Below are positions 1 to 11,512 of a stretch of DNA of 64,000 nt, in pieces. Numbering within the stretch: the first letter of the stretch is position 1; each line of letters opens with the position of its first letter. The position numbers and the translations under genes were made by a program. Below the pieces are notes generated by a model, which saw only the letters and a list, made by a program, of their open reading frames with translations, did not search any database and had not been told where the DNA came from. This DNA comes from Nectonema munidae (lineage: Eukaryota; Nematomorpha; Nectonematoida; Nectonematidae): contig JAUIRK010001035.1 in NCBI GenBank assembly GCA_030549495.1, forward strand, positions 897,523 to 961,522. Direction: 5' to 3'.

Positions 1-1430
1 TTTATATCGGTACCACTATATCATTTTTTTGATGAAACACATGCGTCATAGAGTTATGAGATTTGCTAAGAGGTTTATTGTTAAATGTAAATAGCCATCG
101 TAAATATTTGGTTGAATATTCTCATCACTGCTAATTATTTTGTTCGCAATCGCTATTTCCGTTGTCCCTTTTTTAAAGTTATCAACCCTCATTTTCTTAA
201 TCTTTCAAATTCTTTCTCCCCCTAAGAAAATAGAGCATGCTCATTTTTATGGCAAAAAGTCAATATTTTTCTTATCTATCAACCTCATTAAATTTTTTTT
301 AGATCCTAATGATTATCTTAAATCTCATAAATCGGGTATCGAATGAAACTAGTTAGTAAACGATATATTTATAAAAGCCGATATTTTTGAATATGTATTT
401 TAGATGAATACCTTAGATGCATACATATCTCTGTTTACTTCTTATTGAAGTTAACTCAGTTATGTAGTCAGTGTCCGCGCTAAAGCTAAATTTCAAGAGG
501 GGGGGGGGGGCTGAAATGGGGCAAAGAAACACATTTGCAAAAAATTTATTTCCTATATTACTTTATATCCTATATTACTTTGCTGAAAAGCATGAAGTAC
601 TTCTGTATAAAAAGCTATAGAAATCTCATATTATACATACACATACACCAGCATTTATATAAGATTATTGTGTACAATTTTTGCTTATTTATTTTTCCTT
701 TAAAAAGTGCATGGGGCAAAACCAAAAATTTTAGGGGGGGGGGGGGGCACGTGCCCCAAAATTATATAGGTAGCGTGGGCACTGTATGTAGTCTATCAAA
801 AACAAAATTATAAAAACTAGATGTTAAAGTCAATTTTACTTCTTGTTTCTACTATACTAGCATTAGTGGATCAAAACTACTATTATTAAAAGGGCTATTG
901 GATTATTATCTAATCACCATCTTGATCTTGAAGAGACCATACATAGGTTATCAATTACCATGTTAGAAGTTTTCAAATTCTAGAAGAAGGGCCGCATCTC
1001 CACCAAGGATTTTTAAAATTGCTAAACAAAAGTGAGAAAAATATTGAGAAGTAGCTGCTCTCTAACAGAAAGGGAAAAAATTCAGATGAATAACTCCTGA
1101 GTACCCAGCCCCTGAATTTCACAAAAATAATTGATAGAGTTGACAAAAAGTAATACAGCAAGAGAAGAAAGGATCAGAGAAATTATTGCAGATGGAAGCA
1201 GGTGATTCGAAATGGAATCAAAGAAAAAGAAAATCCGTAAAATGGTTTTTTTGAAGATATTGTCTCATCATCAGAAGAAAGTGAAGAACTTGTTCAAAAC
1301 CACAGTGAACATGTGCAATTAGAAACATGATTGGAAGTATCTGTTGACACCAAACTTAGCACTAGCCTTAAATAGAATGAAAGTACTAGACTAAAATGCA
1401 ACATTTTTAATCGGTAAATTTTTACCCTGC
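1..1430. repeat. Unassigned AT-rich DNA with two poly-G repeat ends
   Basis: No gene is supported. Two uninterrupted G runs lie at 499-510 and 734-747. The second continues into GCACGTGCCCCAAAATT, and a diverged copy of the same junction is seen at 40539-40580, so this is probably the end of a dispersed repeat. The open frames here are short and have no recognisable motif. Confidence 0.45.
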
Positions 1431-1439
1431 ATTGTAAAA

Positions 1440-2250
1440 AATATTCTAAAAGAATAGCGGTCAACTACTCATGGATTCGACAAGGAATGCGGCATACAGT
1501 CCATCTTCCAGAAAAGCTAAAATCTCAGTTTTGATGCCAAAATCCTTTTTCTTTCATTGGGATTGCAAGATTCTACCTTATCTCATGCACAAATAAAATT
1601 TGACAGGCTTCTGGTTCTTGTGTCTGGCATTGTAAAACTGATAACTGTTAAAGCGACCACAGTATTTGAAGCAGTCTAAGATTTGTTTTTCATTTAACAT
1701 TTTACTTTAATAGGCGCACATTGTTGAAATTATTGGAGGGGAAAAATTATTTTAGTTGATAAGCAGACTAGTTTTCTTCATTGTATTTGAAATTTTTTGT
1801 CAATGTTTTTTTATATTTTGTATAGGAATTTTTTACGTAGAATAAATTTCTTGTTTTGTATTATTGAAAAGGGGCTGGCGGTAAAATTAATTAATTAAAT
1901 TTGTTCCAACAAATGAAATGGTGCTTGTGTCTTGAAATGTTTCGAAAAGAATTGTCGCTTGGAGGGAAACATCTTATCATGGAACTGGTCATTGTTTTGA
2001 TAATTCAATTTTTCATCTTGAACTATTGTGCTATTATTCAAGCATTTCCAAGAATAACCGGAATTCCTTGGCAAGACCCATAATGACTGTAGAGTAGAAA
2101 GTAGTGGTATTAGAAGCGCTGTGCAAGACATTCAAAAAGATGTAAATTTCACTGAGAATGAGCATGAGAAATCAAATAAGCGACTGTCTAAAGCGCCTTA
2201 TTATAAATTGTTATTGTGAACTGTCCTGTTCATGGCAGTGCAATTGAAGC
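1440..2250 (+). pseudogene. Broken transposase relic, arthropod family with the HWDGK / ACRHHI-type motifs
   Basis: Three-frame reading gives scattered pieces of a recognisable but unnamed transposase-like family. HWDCKILPYL lies near 1558. SGIVKLITVKATTVFEAV lies near 1620-1675, where the family has a GTG-containing segment before a VxxxLxxW motif. GGKHLIMELVIV lies near 1960-1990 (family: ACRHHIMELVL). FKHFQE-PEFL lies near 2035-2075 (family: LFKRFQ-WxFID). Several stops and frame changes separate them, so it is an old fossil. A second relic of the same family is on the minus strand at 25.5-26.2 kb. The family assignment is from memory of similar predicted proteins, not from a search. Confidence 0.4.
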
Positions 2251-2844
2251 AATTTTTAACCTTACTTGAATAACACAAAAAGCCTAGAATTACAGAAAAC
2301 ATTCACATGATTTTCACATGATCAATCTACCCCTCAATATTACTTTTTATCAAAATGATTGTATATTTTTAATTTTGTACTCGTTTAACAGGTTAAGACA
2401 CTATCATTTTAAGGTGTAATATTTTTGGTTTGATAACTTCGACCCTTATCTCCATAGACATGATTGAAAAAGCTTTAAATTTTTTGCATTAAGTTATATA
2501 TATGACATCAACAGGTCAGCTAGCATTCACTTGAATAATTCTCATTTAGGTTTGCTTGATAGAATGAGTAAAAACTATGATTTAATTCAAATTACAATAT
2601 CTTGGCTTAAAAATCAATAAACTCTGGAAAATTTTCTTGATATTGATTAAAAAAAATAAGGAGCTGCCGATTGATCTGTATATCACTAATTTCTATATAC
2701 TATATTGAGATTTTTATTTGTTAATTTTAATAAGATTTTTGATAATATAAATATAAATTTTTCATTTTTAATAGTGGTGAATATGCAATGATAAAAGAAA
2801 AACTAAGATAAATTTGGAAATATTTGCTGCGAGTGATTTTGCAA
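2251..2844. other. Region upstream of the Mcr-like gene
   Basis: AT-rich, with no coding signal. It must hold the promoter and 5' UTR of the macroglobulin gene if that gene is truly intronless, but no clear TATA/initiator pair stands out from the background. Confidence 0.3.
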
Positions 2845-5800
2845 ATGATTTCTGCTATTTGCACTCTTTTTACCCTCGTCCTTCCTACAATTTTCAATGT
2901 TTTGCACGATGGTTCTTCCAATTTATTCTCTCCATACAATTCGCCCTATCCAAGCAATAGAATTAACCTGGAAAAGAGTTTTTCGTATCTCATTTACGCT
3001 CCTAGAGTTGTTCGTCCTGACCAAATGTATCGAATGACTGTTTTAATTAATGATCCCTTTGACTATGCCTTGGACTCGTCTGTTTTTTTTGTGAATGTTG
3101 TTGCTATCATTCAAAGAAATGGCGTTGAAATGCGAAGAACAGAAGAAGTATTCACTTCTGGCATTGCGAAACATTTATTACTTAACATTCCACTGAATGC
3201 AAGACAAGGTGTTTACAACCTGGAAATAACTGGGCGCAGAATGGGTAGTGATAATCAAATTTCATCGGTGAGTAATAGAGAAATTCTTTTCTACAACAAA
3301 ACACGTTTAAGTTATGATGCGCGCGTCATGTCTATAATGATTCAAATAAACAAGCCGCTATTTATGCAAAATGAAGAAGTAATGTTCAGAGTTATTTTAA
3401 TCAAGTCCGATTATACTCCCTACCTCAGATCTGTCAATATATACTTGCTTAATCCCGATGGATTTATCATGAGACGCTGGATCAATCGGCAGAGCAATTT
3501 GGGCTCAATCAATCTGGATTACGCCATAGGTGGGCGACCAAGTTTTGGTTTGTGGGAAATAAAGGTGGAAGCTCAGTCTCAAATTCAGTCCAACTACTTT
3601 AACGTTGAAGAGTATTTTGAGCCTCGTTTTGAGGTCTTCGTTATGATGCCTCGCTTTATAGTTGATACACGCAGACGCATTCACGGAGAACTGCATGCAA
3701 ATTATACCTACGATTCGGGAGTCGATGGCTTAGCGTCTGTACAAGCATACCTCTACAGGCCGGCTAGTAATGTTTACCGAGAAGAGTTTAGAAGTAGATC
3801 ATTGAACATCACTGCCAACCAAAGAATGAATTTTGGCGTGATAAGCTTCGAAATAGTTGTGGATGATTTGAGGCAACTTTTGCCTTCAAGCAATCAATTC
3901 GCATTTGCAGGCTTCGAACTCGTCGTGAATGCCAGTGTCACAGAGGCATTTTACTTCAATAAAACTTATTATGGATTCACCTACACACACATTTATAATT
4001 CGTCTGCTAAGCTCACTATATTGGGTGAGAAGCCACTTATATATAAGCCAGGGTTTAATGTTTCTTTTCTTGTTGCTATGTCGCTGCAAGATGGGTCATC
4101 GTTTTCCATTTACAATGACAAGTGTCTTCATGTTCGTGCAGTTACCAATGCTCGTAAATTTATTATTGATTGTCTTGCGTTTGCTGAAAATATTCCTCAT
4201 ATGTATGGTATGGCACATGTCTCTATTCCAACGTACCCTGAAGATTCTGAAATCAAAATTTCGGTAGAGTTTGATTCGTCTAAAAACTTTGTTAATCCAG
4301 CCCTCAAAGGTTTGGCTAACGTGTACATGGGTAAAATAAAAACTGAAATAGTTGCTCTCCCCAAACTCTCAACTGCAGGTCAGTACATCAACGTAGAATG
4401 CAAATCCTTGTTTCCTAAGTCTGGAGAATACGCCATATTCCATGTCATATCTTCTTTTTTCATTGAAAAGTTGTTTTACGAGATTATTTCTAAAGGAAAT
4501 ATTCTTTATCATGATTATGCAAACATGAATGGACGCGAGACCACCTTTACGTTGGCATTATCTTCTGAAATGTCACCGAGTTCTAAGGTTCTTGTTTACA
4601 CTATTACTTCCTCTGGAATGCTCATAACTGACGCTCTCAACTTTCATGTAGATTCGACAGGACAAAATAACTTTACTGTCGAAATTAACTCCAAAAAAGA
4701 TCTGAATAGGTTGACCGTTGAAATTGTCACGCGCGGAGACCCTGCTGCTTTTGTAGGCATTTCAGCTCTGGATACCATGATTTATGATTTACAACTAGGC
4801 AACGATGTATCTCTTCCTCATCTTCAAAAGTTGATGTATGACTTGGATACGCATAGTAATAGCAGTTCGTCTTACACGTGGTATTCCAATGAAGGCCACC
4901 CCTCTCTGACCTACTTCTTTTCTTCACCTACTTATGGCATTGACACCTCTCGTGTCATATCCTTCACAGGTTTGCTCTTTTTAACAGATGCCAAGTTTGA
5001 TTTTTTGCCCAGGAATACTGATTGTAATATCTCTTTAGGATACCTGCCTTGTACTTCATTTGAAGCCGGATGTTTTAGGGTAGAAGAAAAATGTGATGGA
5101 ATTCCTCATTGTTCTGATCATTCTGATGAGTCTAATTGCTACAAATTTGAGAAAGATGTGAGAAAGAAGACTCATTTTAAAGATACCCTGAAAAGATTGC
5201 ATAGATTTGCAGAGGTGTATGATTGTAGTTGGATTTGGGAAGATTTTAATATTGGCACTGATGGCTATCATATCTTCACCATAAGAATTCCTAATAGCCC
5301 AAGTGAATATACTCTTAGTGCTTATTCGCTGAGTAAAGTTAAGGGCTTTAGTATACTCCCGGAAACATTGACTTTCGACAGCACAATTCCTTACTACTTC
5401 AAAGTAGACATGCCCGATCGAGTGGTTATGGGCGAACAAGTGGGCCTGCGAGTCGTGATGTTTAATTACATGCATGAAGAGATAGAAGTATTGACATCTG
5501 TCCACGCTTCTACGCGTTATAAAATTGTGATCGTCGAAGACATAGATGAGGGTGTTGTGAGCTCGTATGATCCAAAAACTCTTTATGGAGAGCGTCAAGT
5601 CCTGTCTTGGGTGGAATCTCAGTACTCAACGATGCTGTACATCCCCATTGTCTTTACTGAGACTGGCAAAACAATCGTCAAGGTTACGTCGCTAACTCAA
5701 ATAGCTTATGACGTATTTGAAAAAGAAGTTGATGTTAGGATTGGCGGCGCACCTCAACACTACCACACGCCCTTTGTCATTGATTTGACGAATAAGGCGC

Positions 5801-7827
5801 TTAATACCTTTTGGTTTTATATCAACGTTTCTGAAACGCCCATCATTCCACAATACACTGAGCGGGAGTACATCTATGGCTCGCCTGAAGCCACAGTTGC
5901 CCTAATTGGTGACATCGTTGGGCCCGGATACTTTGAAATGCCGCTTACTACTGAAAACATGCTGAATAAGCCATATTGGTCTGGTGAGCAAATAGCTTTC
6001 AATTTTGCTGCTAATTTCTACACGCTCAATTATCTGCATAAGATTACCAACCTTGAAAACCAACAGTTGAAAGACGCCATGCATTACCTTAACCTAGACT
6101 ACCAGCGTATGCTCAGTCATATGAATGTAGAGTCTGGGGCATTTTGTTTTTTCCAACGCGATGATTGTGAAGGAGATATCTGGCTGACATCGATCTCGGT
6201 CCTTGCTCTTCATACCGCTGCCAAGCGCACTGAGTGGGAATCCCTGTTGTACATAGACCAAAGTGTCCTACGCTCTGCTCTTCGATTTATTCTTCGTCAT
6301 AAAAATCTAGACGGTAGTTTTTCGCCGACCCATCCCGAAAATGCATTTGCCGATCGTAAAATGCGGCCTTTCATGTCCTATTACTCGTCGGGAGCGAATT
6401 TTTCATCTAAAGCCTCCGAAGTTAAAAATCTTGCACTCACATCCTTTGTTGCGATTGTTTTGACTAGTCTTAACGATGTGTCCGGTGACGTCGGGAATGA
6501 AGTTACTTCTGCTCAGCTAAATGTCATGTCCTACTTAGCAGAGGCATTAGAAAACACCGTATTAAGTACGTATGAATTGGCTATATTAACGTATGCCTTG
6601 TTTATTGGAAATCATGTTAAAAAAGAGCACGCTTTTTACATGCTCAAGTCCAGAATTAGTATAAGGGAAGACGGTGCTTATTACTGGTGCGATCATGATT
6701 CACCCGTCTCTTCTGAGCGCATGCAATTCAATATTCCACATAAGGGACCTCGTGTTTGGTTCAAAGATGAAGCTACTTGCGTCGAAACCACAGCATACGC
6801 TCTCATGGTTTTTATCAAGAACAAAGGGCCACTCACTTCAGAGTACATCATACCAATCATAACTTGGTTGAATGGGCAGAGAAATACACTCTCAGGCTTC
6901 GCTTCTACCCGTGACACTATTGTAGCTTTGCAAGCGCTAACACTTTACTCTGAAAACGAATTGACTCGTCCGTCTACAAGCATTGAAGTGGAGATTCAAC
7001 ACACTGCTGACATCAATTTCACTCACAACTTCCACATTAACGCCTCCAACTTGGCCACTCTACAGTTACTGCCTATTCACAAAGTGTATGGGAGTATTAA
7101 AATCATGGCGAAGGGTCGGGGCCTTGCTCTTTTCAGCCTGCAAGTTTCCAAGAATATCGACTGGCCCGAATTTCAGCGCCAGCCCCCACAACGCGCATTC
7201 GAGCTAACGCACTGGCGCACTTACAAAGGCTTCAACGCCTCTTTGATCGAATTCGTCGTGTGCGCCCGTTGGATACTCACCTCTCTCTCCTCAAAGAGTG
7301 GTATGGCTGTCATTGAGGTTGACATTCCATCAGGGTACGCTGTGCATCAGCCTGATCTTGACATATACGTCAACCATATACAACAGCACCACACAACCCC
7401 TACTGAAAGGAATAAGAATGAGCTCTTTGAAAATTACCCATCCGCTACCACCCTCAAAAAAGCGGAATTTTTAGTGCATCGCCAAAAAGCAGTATTCTAC
7501 TTTTCCTACATCGACTCCTCCATAGGCAGACCGCCCACCTGCGTGAAATTCAACGCCGAGAGGTGGCATCCCATTGCCAATCTCAGTGCCTGGAACACTA
7601 TATCCGTCTACGAGTACTACAACCCCAGCCGACACAATGTAAGTTTGTACGAAGCCTACAGCCTCCACGTTCTCACTGTTTGCAGGATTTGCGCTTCTTA
7701 TCAGTGTCCTTACTGCCCAAACTTCAACTCCTCCCCACCTCCCACCAATCAACTCTCATCGTTTGTTGCTTGCATTGCATTCAGCCTGCTCATCACCACC
7801 ATCAAAAATCTTCTTTCTCACCCCTAA
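2845..7827 (+). CDS. Alpha-2-macroglobulin/TEP family protein, Mcr-like (LDLa domain, no thioester cysteine)
   Basis: Single open frame of 1660 codons from the first ATG after an in-frame TAA at 2809. Residues 1-20 (MISAICTLFTLVLPTIF...) look like a secretion signal. Macroglobulin beta domains follow. An LDL-receptor class A module sits at about residues 735-762 (CDGIPHCSDHSDESNC, with the acidic calcium-binding residues). After it come the family's C-x-W-x-W-like segment (CSWIWED, about 793) and the LPxTLT-like strand. In the thioester-domain position the family motif GCGEQ reads WSGEQ (residues 1045-1049), so the reactive cysteine is a serine and no thioester can form. The receptor-binding domain ends with VYEYYNP. 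The last ~24 residues are hydrophobic and suggest a GPI or transmembrane anchor. LDLa plus a lost thioester is the pattern of insect Mcr/TEP6, known for septate junction and phagocytosis roles. Orthology is inference. The absence of introns over 5 kb is unusual beside the spliced neighbours. Confidence 0.9.
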   Translation: MISAICTLFTLVLPTIFNVLHDGSSNLFSPYNSPYPSNRINLEKSFSYLIYAPRVVRPDQMYRMTVLINDPFDYALDSSVFFVNVVAIIQRNGVEMRRTEEVFTSGIAKHLLLNIPLNARQGVYNLEITGRRMGSDNQISSVSNREILFYNKTRLSYDARVMSIMIQINKPLFMQNEEVMFRVILIKSDYTPYLRSVNIYLLNPDGFIMRRWINRQSNLGSINLDYAIGGRPSFGLWEIKVEAQSQIQSNYFNVEEYFEPRFEVFVMMPRFIVDTRRRIHGELHANYTYDSGVDGLASVQAYLYRPASNVYREEFRSRSLNITANQRMNFGVISFEIVVDDLRQLLPSSNQFAFAGFELVVNASVTEAFYFNKTYYGFTYTHIYNSSAKLTILGEKPLIYKPGFNVSFLVAMSLQDGSSFSIYNDKCLHVRAVTNARKFIIDCLAFAENIPHMYGMAHVSIPTYPEDSEIKISVEFDSSKNFVNPALKGLANVYMGKIKTEIVALPKLSTAGQYINVECKSLFPKSGEYAIFHVISSFFIEKLFYEIISKGNILYHDYANMNGRETTFTLALSSEMSPSSKVLVYTITSSGMLITDALNFHVDSTGQNNFTVEINSKKDLNRLTVEIVTRGDPAAFVGISALDTMIYDLQLGNDVSLPHLQKLMYDLDTHSNSSSSYTWYSNEGHPSLTYFFSSPTYGIDTSRVISFTGLLFLTDAKFDFLPRNTDCNISLGYLPCTSFEAGCFRVEEKCDGIPHCSDHSDESNCYKFEKDVRKKTHFKDTLKRLHRFAEVYDCSWIWEDFNIGTDGYHIFTIRIPNSPSEYTLSAYSLSKVKGFSILPETLTFDSTIPYYFKVDMPDRVVMGEQVGLRVVMFNYMHEEIEVLTSVHASTRYKIVIVEDIDEGVVSSYDPKTLYGERQVLSWVESQYSTMLYIPIVFTETGKTIVKVTSLTQIAYDVFEKEVDVRIGGAPQHYHTPFVIDLTNKALNTFWFYINVSETPIIPQYTEREYIYGSPEATVALIGDIVGPGYFEMPLTTENMLNKPYWSGEQIAFNFAANFYTLNYLHKITNLENQQLKDAMHYLNLDYQRMLSHMNVESGAFCFFQRDDCEGDIWLTSISVLALHTAAKRTEWESLLYIDQSVLRSALRFILRHKNLDGSFSPTHPENAFADRKMRPFMSYYSSGANFSSKASEVKNLALTSFVAIVLTSLNDVSGDVGNEVTSAQLNVMSYLAEALENTVLSTYELAILTYALFIGNHVKKEHAFYMLKSRISIREDGAYYWCDHDSPVSSERMQFNIPHKGPRVWFKDEATCVETTAYALMVFIKNKGPLTSEYIIPIITWLNGQRNTLSGFASTRDTIVALQALTLYSENELTRPSTSIEVEIQHTADINFTHNFHINASNLATLQLLPIHKVYGSIKIMAKGRGLALFSLQVSKNIDWPEFQRQPPQRAFELTHWRTYKGFNASLIEFVVCARWILTSLSSKSGMAVIEVDIPSGYAVHQPDLDIYVNHIQQHHTTPTERNKNELFENYPSATTLKKAEFLVHRQKAVFYFSYIDSSIGRPPTCVKFNAERWHPIANLSAWNTISVYEYYNPSRHNVSLYEAYSLHVLTVCRICASYQCPYCPNFNSSPPPTNQLSSFVACIAFSLLITTIKNLLSHP

Positions 7828-7828
7828 C

Positions 7829-7853
7829 TTACTCTCTCTCTCTCTCTCTTGCT
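7829..7853. repeat. (TC)n microsatellite after the Mcr-like stop codon
   Basis: Run of CT dinucleotides immediately 3' of the TAA of the macroglobulin gene, within its presumed 3' UTR. Confidence 0.85.
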
Positions 7854-8126
7854 CACTGCTAGCATATTTTTTTAAAGAAGTTGCTTCCGTTTAGTAGCCA
7901 TCAACAAACAGCCTTAAGATAAATTTACTGTGATTTTAATGCCATTTTACAATATTTTTCATCTTGTTTACAAATTTTTAATAGAGAAACAACATTCCAC
8001 TTATTACTTTATTTACACAATGCTTTTATATATTTCTCTTGTTTTTCAGCATTTTGTCTCTTTTTATAGAATGTGAACTCGGATATTTTACTTTTAAAAT
8101 TATTTTTGATATTTTTTTTATAAATT

Positions 8127-8132
8127 AATAAA
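8127..8132 (+). promoter_or_regulatory. Candidate poly(A) signal of the Mcr-like gene
   Basis: AATAAA about 300 bases after the macroglobulin stop codon, followed by a T-rich stretch. It is a plausible 3' end signal, but such hexamers are frequent by chance in this AT-rich DNA. Confidence 0.4.
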
Positions 8133-8384
8133 CATCTTTTATTTTTCCTGCTGTGTATCCAAGCCTCTATTCAGATAAAGAATACATTTACAAGCTTTTA
8201 ATCTTGGCTTATAAAATTTCGCTTACAAGTCATTTTTGTTATTGATACATGATTTATAGCTATGGATATCAGTGATGAATAAGTCATATGTGGGTAAAAT
8301 CCTACACCACATTTGAGTGTTTCCAGCTCTTAGAATGAGCCAACAAAATTAAAAAGTTTCAATTCTAAAAATGATATTATAGCC

Positions 8385-9148
8385 CAGCGTTTCTCAACCG
8401 GGGTCAACCGCGCAGAACCCTTGGGTTTCGAAGAGTGTCGCTAGGGGTTCCACGAGATAAACTGAGATAAGTTGATGTACTTTGTATAAAGCGCTGTTAC
8501 TTGACTCTCTAAACTATTACAAATTATTTACTATTGTTACTATTATAAATGAAATCAGATTTATAAACAATTCATAATATGAATAATTTACATGTTTCCT
8601 TTGATAGTTGGTTAATTGGGGATTTAATTAGTCAATATATTTAGAACAAATAAAATTACTTTGTCGGTTTCTTTGCTAGTTTGATTAGATAGTTGGTTTA
8701 CGGAATTAATATATTTTTTTTAATTGAATTATTATCTATCAGCGTTCCCTCCACCGATGTTACGCAAAAACTCCCTGGGGATTCGGCGAGAAATAGTAAG
8801 GTATTTTTTACGTCTAAGTTTAGATGCTTTTAATGAAAACTTTAAAGTAGTAAGAATCTTATCTAGAGCTACTAATAAATATGATAGAGAAGTTTTCTCA
8901 AACTAGTTTATATTTTTTTTCACCGAAGTTTACGTTTTAATTATCTTATATTTTAAGAATGACAAAATTTAAGCAAACTTTTAAGGCCTTTTTTTCATTA
9001 GATTAATGGAGAATTCTTTTTTGTCTTTAATCTAATTACATTTCTTTTACTGTGTTAAAAATTTATGAAAATATTTTTGCGTAGGGTTCCTTGGAAGATT
9101 TATCATATTCCAGAGGTTGCGCAAAGGTAAAAATTTTGAGAAACGCTG
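8385..9148. mobile_element. hAT-type non-autonomous element (about 760 bp)
   Basis: Starts CAGCGTTTCTCAACCGGGGT and ends TTTTGAGAAACGCTG, an inverted pair of the kind found at hAT transposon ends. ATAGCC immediately precedes the left end and immediately follows the right end, so a direct repeat flanks the element. Only six bases match, where hAT usually makes eight. The interior has no recognisable transposase. Confidence 0.7.
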
Positions 9149-9484
9149 ATAGCCATTGATAAGAAAATCGCTTTGTGAAATTTTCTGACACTGAGATCAT
9201 ATGACTCGTGATCATTGAAAATCTATTTATAAGAGGATATATTTTTTAGTAAAATTTATGACAAGCACGGAGAAAAGTTTATTTGTAAAAAAGTGTCAAA
9301 TCAAATACACTGGAAAATCTAGGAGTATGGTAATATAATATGTCATTGATATGATGAATAAAATTATGACGCTTTATCTCACGTCTTCATTCTTTTGAGT
9401 TTTTGGGAGATAGTGTGTGAAAATTGTAAGGGGTTGTCTTCCATGCCCAACCTCTTGAGGTTTTAGAAGATATATAAATATATA

Positions 9485-10006
9485 CACTGAGGAAGCGTTA
9501 TAACGCAGTAACCGGGGTCCATAATAACTTCTCGCGTTATAACTGATCCGCGTTTTAATTTTCTTATACAAGTTAAATAATAATATTTACATAGACGGAT
9601 TTTTTTTTCATTTGGTTATATAGAAAACATTAGACAACACTCCTAAAACTAAAATTTGAAAAGTAATGAAGTGTAAAAGAAATGTCACAAACAACCTGTA
9701 AGTTTTATTACAAAAATTTTTATTAGAACAAAAAAACATCTATGTACGTACACTTGAAAACTCTTCTTTTATGCAAAATAGTCGGTAATAAGTTTTTGTT
9801 TAGCTTCTTTTTTTGCAAATATTTTCTGCAAAACGTAAAATATTTTTTAGTTGCATTCGTCTAATTGAATCAACTTCTTGTGTTTCTAGTCATTCTAAAC
9901 TTTGTTTCGGCATAAAGCAAACATCAGTAAAAATGGGAGCCAAGACATAACCGCGTTATAAGCGATATCGCGCTATATTGATCCGCGTTATAACGGTTCT
10001 TTACTC
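9485..10006. mobile_element. Pogo/mariner-like MITE with CGTTATAACG-rich ends
   Basis: Left end CACTGAGGAAGCGTTATAAC and right end (reverse complement) GAGTAAAGAACCGTTATAAC share the GTTATAACGC core and resemble the CAGTAGAACCTCGTTATAACG ends of many pogo-type MITEs. TA lies outside each end. Both end regions repeat the GCGTTATAA motif. No transposase frame is seen. Confidence 0.5.
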
Positions 10007-10599
10007 TATATTATACTGAGATGCTCAGAAGACTCCCTTTCTTCAAATAATGCCTAATTTTGGACTGTGATATTCAATCTAGTATTGCAAAGATTATTAC
10101 TCTCTAACGTAGTTTTAAAATTTTTTAAATTCTCGATATTGTTTGCATGAGAAGAGTGTCTCAAAAATAAAAGTTACTTTCCCTTATTAAAAAACTTAGA
10201 TATAGTGAAAAATAAAAGAAAAATAAAATTAATTACTCCGCGAATAGATAGTATCGTGTTGAAAGAAGTTGATGTTGAAGTGTTTAAAGCCTAATACAAT
10301 CAACCTTTAGTGATCGGGAAAATTTGTCGTTTATAAAAACATTTTTAGTATCTTGGATAATACATTTTTAAACTAAAAACTCAAATTCATTTCATCAAAG
10401 CGTATAGTATAGTAAAAGGTAATATAAAAATAGTTAAATATATGGCCGATTCTGATAAGTTAAATAAATATTCCAAAATCTCACTTGTATAATTCTTTTT
10501 AACACTAATTCAAATCTTATTTGTTCAATTGTATTTATGAATATCAAAATGACATTTATTTAAAAATTTATTAATTAATCTATACAAAAAATTTAATAA
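10007..10599. other. AT-rich intergenic DNA, nothing assigned
   Basis: No open frame, repeat end or RNA gene could be supported in this stretch. Confidence 0.4.
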
Positions 10600-10757
10600 A
10601 AATTCGTGGGCAAATAGTGTGGTGGTTCAAGCTTAAGGTCTCTTGGTGAATTGGTGCTGGGTTCGATTCTCGATATTGATATTTTATGATCTATCCGGTT
10701 GTAAAAGATCTTTCTTCCCTTGGATGCGTTACGGACAACAATAAAAACAACGTAAAC
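10600..10757 (+). repeat. tRNA-derived SINE, family A, copy 1
   Basis: Contains an RNA polymerase III box B (GGTTCGATTCTCG) with a plausible box A upstream (TAGTGTGGTGGTTCA). A non-tRNA tail follows (TTCTTCCCTTGGATGCG) and then an A-rich end (AATAAAAACAA). A second copy at 19.5 kb shares the box B and tail modules in the same order. A functional tRNA is not supported: the cloverleaf stems do not pair. Confidence 0.65.
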
Positions 10758-11512
10758 TCAGCTTCACGAAATATCGTTTGAAGATTCAAATAAAAGGTAT
10801 ATCTAATGTAGAGGGGCAAGATTCTTAAATCAGAAATAAATCAGCTTGGCATCACCAAAAATTGAATAGTTAGATTTTTAAAACTTTTTTGATGATTTAT
10901 CAATTAAAGTGTAAGATTCTTCTTGGGATTGTTCGGTAGGACCGTGAAATCTGGAAACACAAATCAATAATGTATAAAGTTGTAAGAAAAATTTTAATTT
11001 GAAAATAGATTAAATATTTTTCAACAATTTACTTTCATTTCCCCTTCCATTTTTCAAAGAATGTGGATATCTTTCTTCAAAAGTAAAGATCAATTTTGAG
11101 AGCAACAAAATAAAAAATGTTAAACTGCTTTTATTGCTTATTTGTAGTAGTTAAGAGAAATAAATAATTTTTAAATATTTTATTTTATGCAACTAAAAAT
11201 TTTTTGGTGTTTTATGAGTGACTCTTTATGACTTAATTCAAATGACAATTTTCATTGGGTCATGAATGACCCATTATTGATCATCTAAAATAATGCCATT
11301 AATCTCAGATTTTCAAATGCTTTATTTCAAATCTTGATCCTATCAAATGATTTGAATTTAGGAAAATTAAAAAAACGGAATTATATGGAATAAATCACGT
11401 TTTCACATATACGTTTCGTTTTTACTCATGCTTCTTTTTTACTTTCGCGTTTTATGTGGCAAAATTTAAAAGCGTACTCAATTTGTCAAATGTTTTAAAA
11501 GTAAAACCATGT

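Noticed and set aside
535-813. 92-codon frame crossing a poly-G run
   Set aside because: The G run makes a glycine stretch. There is no protein-like composition and it lies in repeat DNA.
2824-2844. Upstream non-ATG start of the macroglobulin frame
   Set aside because: The first ATG at 2845 opens directly into a good signal peptide.
5056-5598. 180-codon minus-strand open frame
   Set aside because: Lies wholly within the conserved macroglobulin frame and shows no motif. Shadow of the real gene.
7471-7862. Open frames on both strands over the 3' end of the macroglobulin gene
   Set aside because: Shadows of a locally GC-richer coding end. No family match.
10600-10680. Possible tRNA gene
   Set aside because: Box B is good but the acceptor and anticodon stems do not pair and the downstream tail recurs at 19.5 kb. 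It is a SINE.
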